NCBI RefSeq assembly: GCF_001425685.1
Contig: NZ_LMCY01000029.1
Span: forward strand, 5,112-57,973
DNA length: 52,862 bases
Source of the DNA: Massilia sp. Root335
GTDB taxonomy: Bacteria > Pseudomonadota > Gammaproteobacteria > Burkholderiales > Burkholderiaceae_D
Direction: 5' to 3'
A program made the translations under genes and the position numbers. Under the pieces are notes generated by a model. It saw only the letters and a program-made list of their open reading frames with translations. It was not told the DNA's origin and ran no database searches. This document shows, one piece after another, positions 51,950 to 52,862 of this stretch (within the stretch, counting starts at the first letter, position 1; every line of letters begins with the position of its first letter).

Positions 51950-52693
51950 ATGAGCCCGCAAGATTCGCAGATGTTGAACGATTTCCTGAACCAGCTGGTC
52001 CAGGCACATGGCATCCAGAAGGACCCTGAAGCGGATGCCCTGATCCAGCGCGCGGTCGCCCAGCAGCCGGACGCCGCCTATCTGCTGGTGCAGCGCGCCT
52101 TGCTGCTTGACCAGGCGCTGAAGAATGCCAAACAGCGCATCGCCGGCCTGGAGAGCCGGCTGGACCAGCAGCATTCCGGCCAGCAAGGTAGCGGCGAATT
52201 CCTCGACGCCAATTCCTGGGGCAATAGCGGCAGGACGCAACCGGCCCAGTCCTACCAGCGCGACACCCAGCAGCCTTATCAATCCCAGCCGCAATATCAA
52301 CCGCAGTATCAGCCGCAATATCAGCCGCAGTACCAGTCGGCGCCGTCGTCCGGCTTCTTGCGGGGCGGTTTCGGCGGCACGCTGGGCTCGATCGCGGCGA
52401 CGGCGGCGGGCGTGGCGGCCGGCGGCTTCCTGTTCCAGGGCCTGGAAAACATGTTTGGCCACCATGGCGGCGGCAACCGCCTGCTGGACAGCGACGATCC
52501 ATCCAACAACCTTTTCAACGACCAGTCCGGCAGTTCGCTGGCCGACCAGGCGGGCGTCGGTGATGTCGACCGGGTGCTGGACAATGGCGCGTCGTCCGAA
52601 GGATTGTTCGACAGCAGCGTCGACAATGGCAGCCTGGACGGCGGACAGGGGTTCTTCGACGGGGATGGATCGGACGAAGGGTTGTTCAGCTGA
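51950..52693 (+). CDS. DUF2076 domain protein
   Basis: The 247-residue protein has an N-terminal DUF2076-like helical part (MSPQDSQMLNDFLNQLVQAH, PEADALIQRAVAQQPDAAYL, LVQRALLLDQALKNAKQRIA). A Gln/Tyr-rich low-complexity linker follows with four QPQY units (about residues 113-129), then a glycine-rich hydrophobic helix (GGTLGSIAATAAGVAAGGFL) and an acidic, Asp/Ser/Gly-rich tail. This is the usual layout of DUF2076 proteins, sometimes described as periplasmic ligand-binding sensor-like; function is unknown. AAAGGAG precedes the ATG at 51950. It has no visible link to the salvage genes apart from position. Confidence 0.85.
   Translation: MSPQDSQMLNDFLNQLVQAHGIQKDPEADALIQRAVAQQPDAAYLLVQRALLLDQALKNAKQRIAGLESRLDQQHSGQQGSGEFLDANSWGNSGRTQPAQSYQRDTQQPYQSQPQYQPQYQPQYQPQYQSAPSSGFLRGGFGGTLGSIAATAAGVAAGGFLFQGLENMFGHHGGGNRLLDSDDPSNNLFNDQSGSSLADQAGVGDVDRVLDNGASSEGLFDSSVDNGSLDGGQGFFDGDGSDEGLFS
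52286..52336 (+). repeat. 12-bp in-frame tandem repeat coding QPQY
   Basis: Four units of the form CARCCGCARTAY follow one another, with silent third-base variation between units, and code QPQY each. They lie inside the DUF2076 gene. Confidence 0.85.
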
Positions 52694-52720
52694 GCTTGGT
52701 TGCCGGCACGGGCACTCACG

Positions 52721-52800
52721 CCGCGCCCGCGCAAATTACGTCGCACCCGCGCAAATTACGTCGCACCCGCGCAAATTACGTCGCACCCGCGCAAAATTAC
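52721..52800. repeat. 20-bp tandem array next to a REPIN-like element
   Basis: The unit TCGCACCCGCGCAAATTACG occurs about four times with exact 20-bp period: a slightly altered first unit (52721-52740), two perfect units (52741-52780) and one with an extra A (52781-52801). The next period runs directly into the left end of a REPIN copy (TCGCCCCCGCGCAGG). There are no spacers, so it is not a CRISPR array. Confidence 0.85.
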
Positions 52801-52862
52801 GTCGCCCCCGCGCAGGCGGGGGCCCAAGTTCAGCGTCCCGACTGCTCGAGCAAATTGGGTTC
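52800..52862. repeat. REPIN-like double palindrome, copy 5 (cut by window edge)
   Basis: Left hairpin GCCCCCGC-gcag-GCGGGGGC is followed by CCAAGTT, a short spacer and AAATTGGGTTC. The right hairpin would lie beyond the edge. Confidence 0.8.

Noticed and set aside
52721..52801. CRISPR-like short repeats
   Set aside because: Units are directly adjacent with a 20-bp period and no spacers, and no cas genes are present.

Overview
The window is about 52.9 kb of GC-rich DNA, densely coded, from a Gram-negative bacterium. Outer-membrane porins, a TonB-dependent receptor, MipA/OmpV, a DsbA, a type VI secretion PAAR tip and BMP-type nucleoside transport all fit a betaproteobacterium. I infer Burkholderiales, most like Massilia or another Oxalobacteraceae, partly from the style of the interspersed GTCGTTCCCGCG palindromes. 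This taxonomic call is from memory, not from a search.

Layout. (1) 1-562: the edge of a type VI secretion accessory region, with a 5'-cut immunity-like ORF and a PAAR protein. (2) 669-3973 (minus): a porin, a small PstS-like periplasmic protein and a chemoreceptor, arranged as one operon. (3) 4192-11169: a ClpP-like protease divergent from xdhA-xdhB-xdhC-guaD, the purine base oxidation operon. (4) 11338-20656: a secreted adenosine deaminase, an Oar-type TonB receptor, a 5'-nucleotidase lipoprotein, an S1/P1 nuclease and MipA. (5) 20777-25481 (minus): a complete BMP/NupNOPQ-type nucleoside ABC transporter. (6) 25660-33884: an alpha/beta hydrolase, an unknown membrane-anchored protein, a large GH54 arabinofuranosidase-like protein, YciI, an NHL propeller lipoprotein and DsbA. 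(7) 33994-36730: a decayed patch with a broken AhpD/ECF41 sigma factor pair, an esterase, a low-GC membrane protein and copies of a MITE-like repeat. (8) 36862-41180: DUF969-DUF979-pcp, then a LysR regulator divergent from a secreted metallo-beta-lactamase-fold hydrolase. (9) 41185-44148 (minus): psuK-psuG-lysR for pseudouridine. (10) 44354-51833: punA-deoB-deoC-ALDH16-deoA-cdd, the nucleoside salvage set. (11) 51950-52862: a DUF2076 protein, then a 20-bp tandem array running into a palindromic repeat at the edge.

How it works together. Regions 3, 4, 5, 9 and 10 together form an almost complete route for feeding on nucleic acids. A secreted nuclease cuts DNA/RNA to nucleotides, a lipoprotein 5'-nucleotidase removes the phosphate, and a periplasmic deaminase turns adenosine into inosine. 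The BMP ABC system imports nucleosides. PunA, DeoA, Cdd and PsuG/PsuK split or convert them. DeoB, DeoC and an ALDH16-type dehydrogenase carry the (deoxy)ribose phosphate to central metabolism, and GuaD plus XdhAB oxidise the purine bases. The TonB receptor in the middle of the secreted enzymes is the unexplained member and the best candidate for something new: an outer-membrane entry route for nucleic acid fragments.

Non-coding structure. Five copies of an 80-90 bp double-hairpin repeat (REPIN-like) sit in gene gaps, four of them in the deo half of the window. Several strong terminators are visible. A duplicated AAAC-N4-GTTT palindrome lies just upstream of psuK, whose product carries its own winged helix. 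I saw no tRNA, rRNA, CRISPR array, insertion sequence or phage gene.
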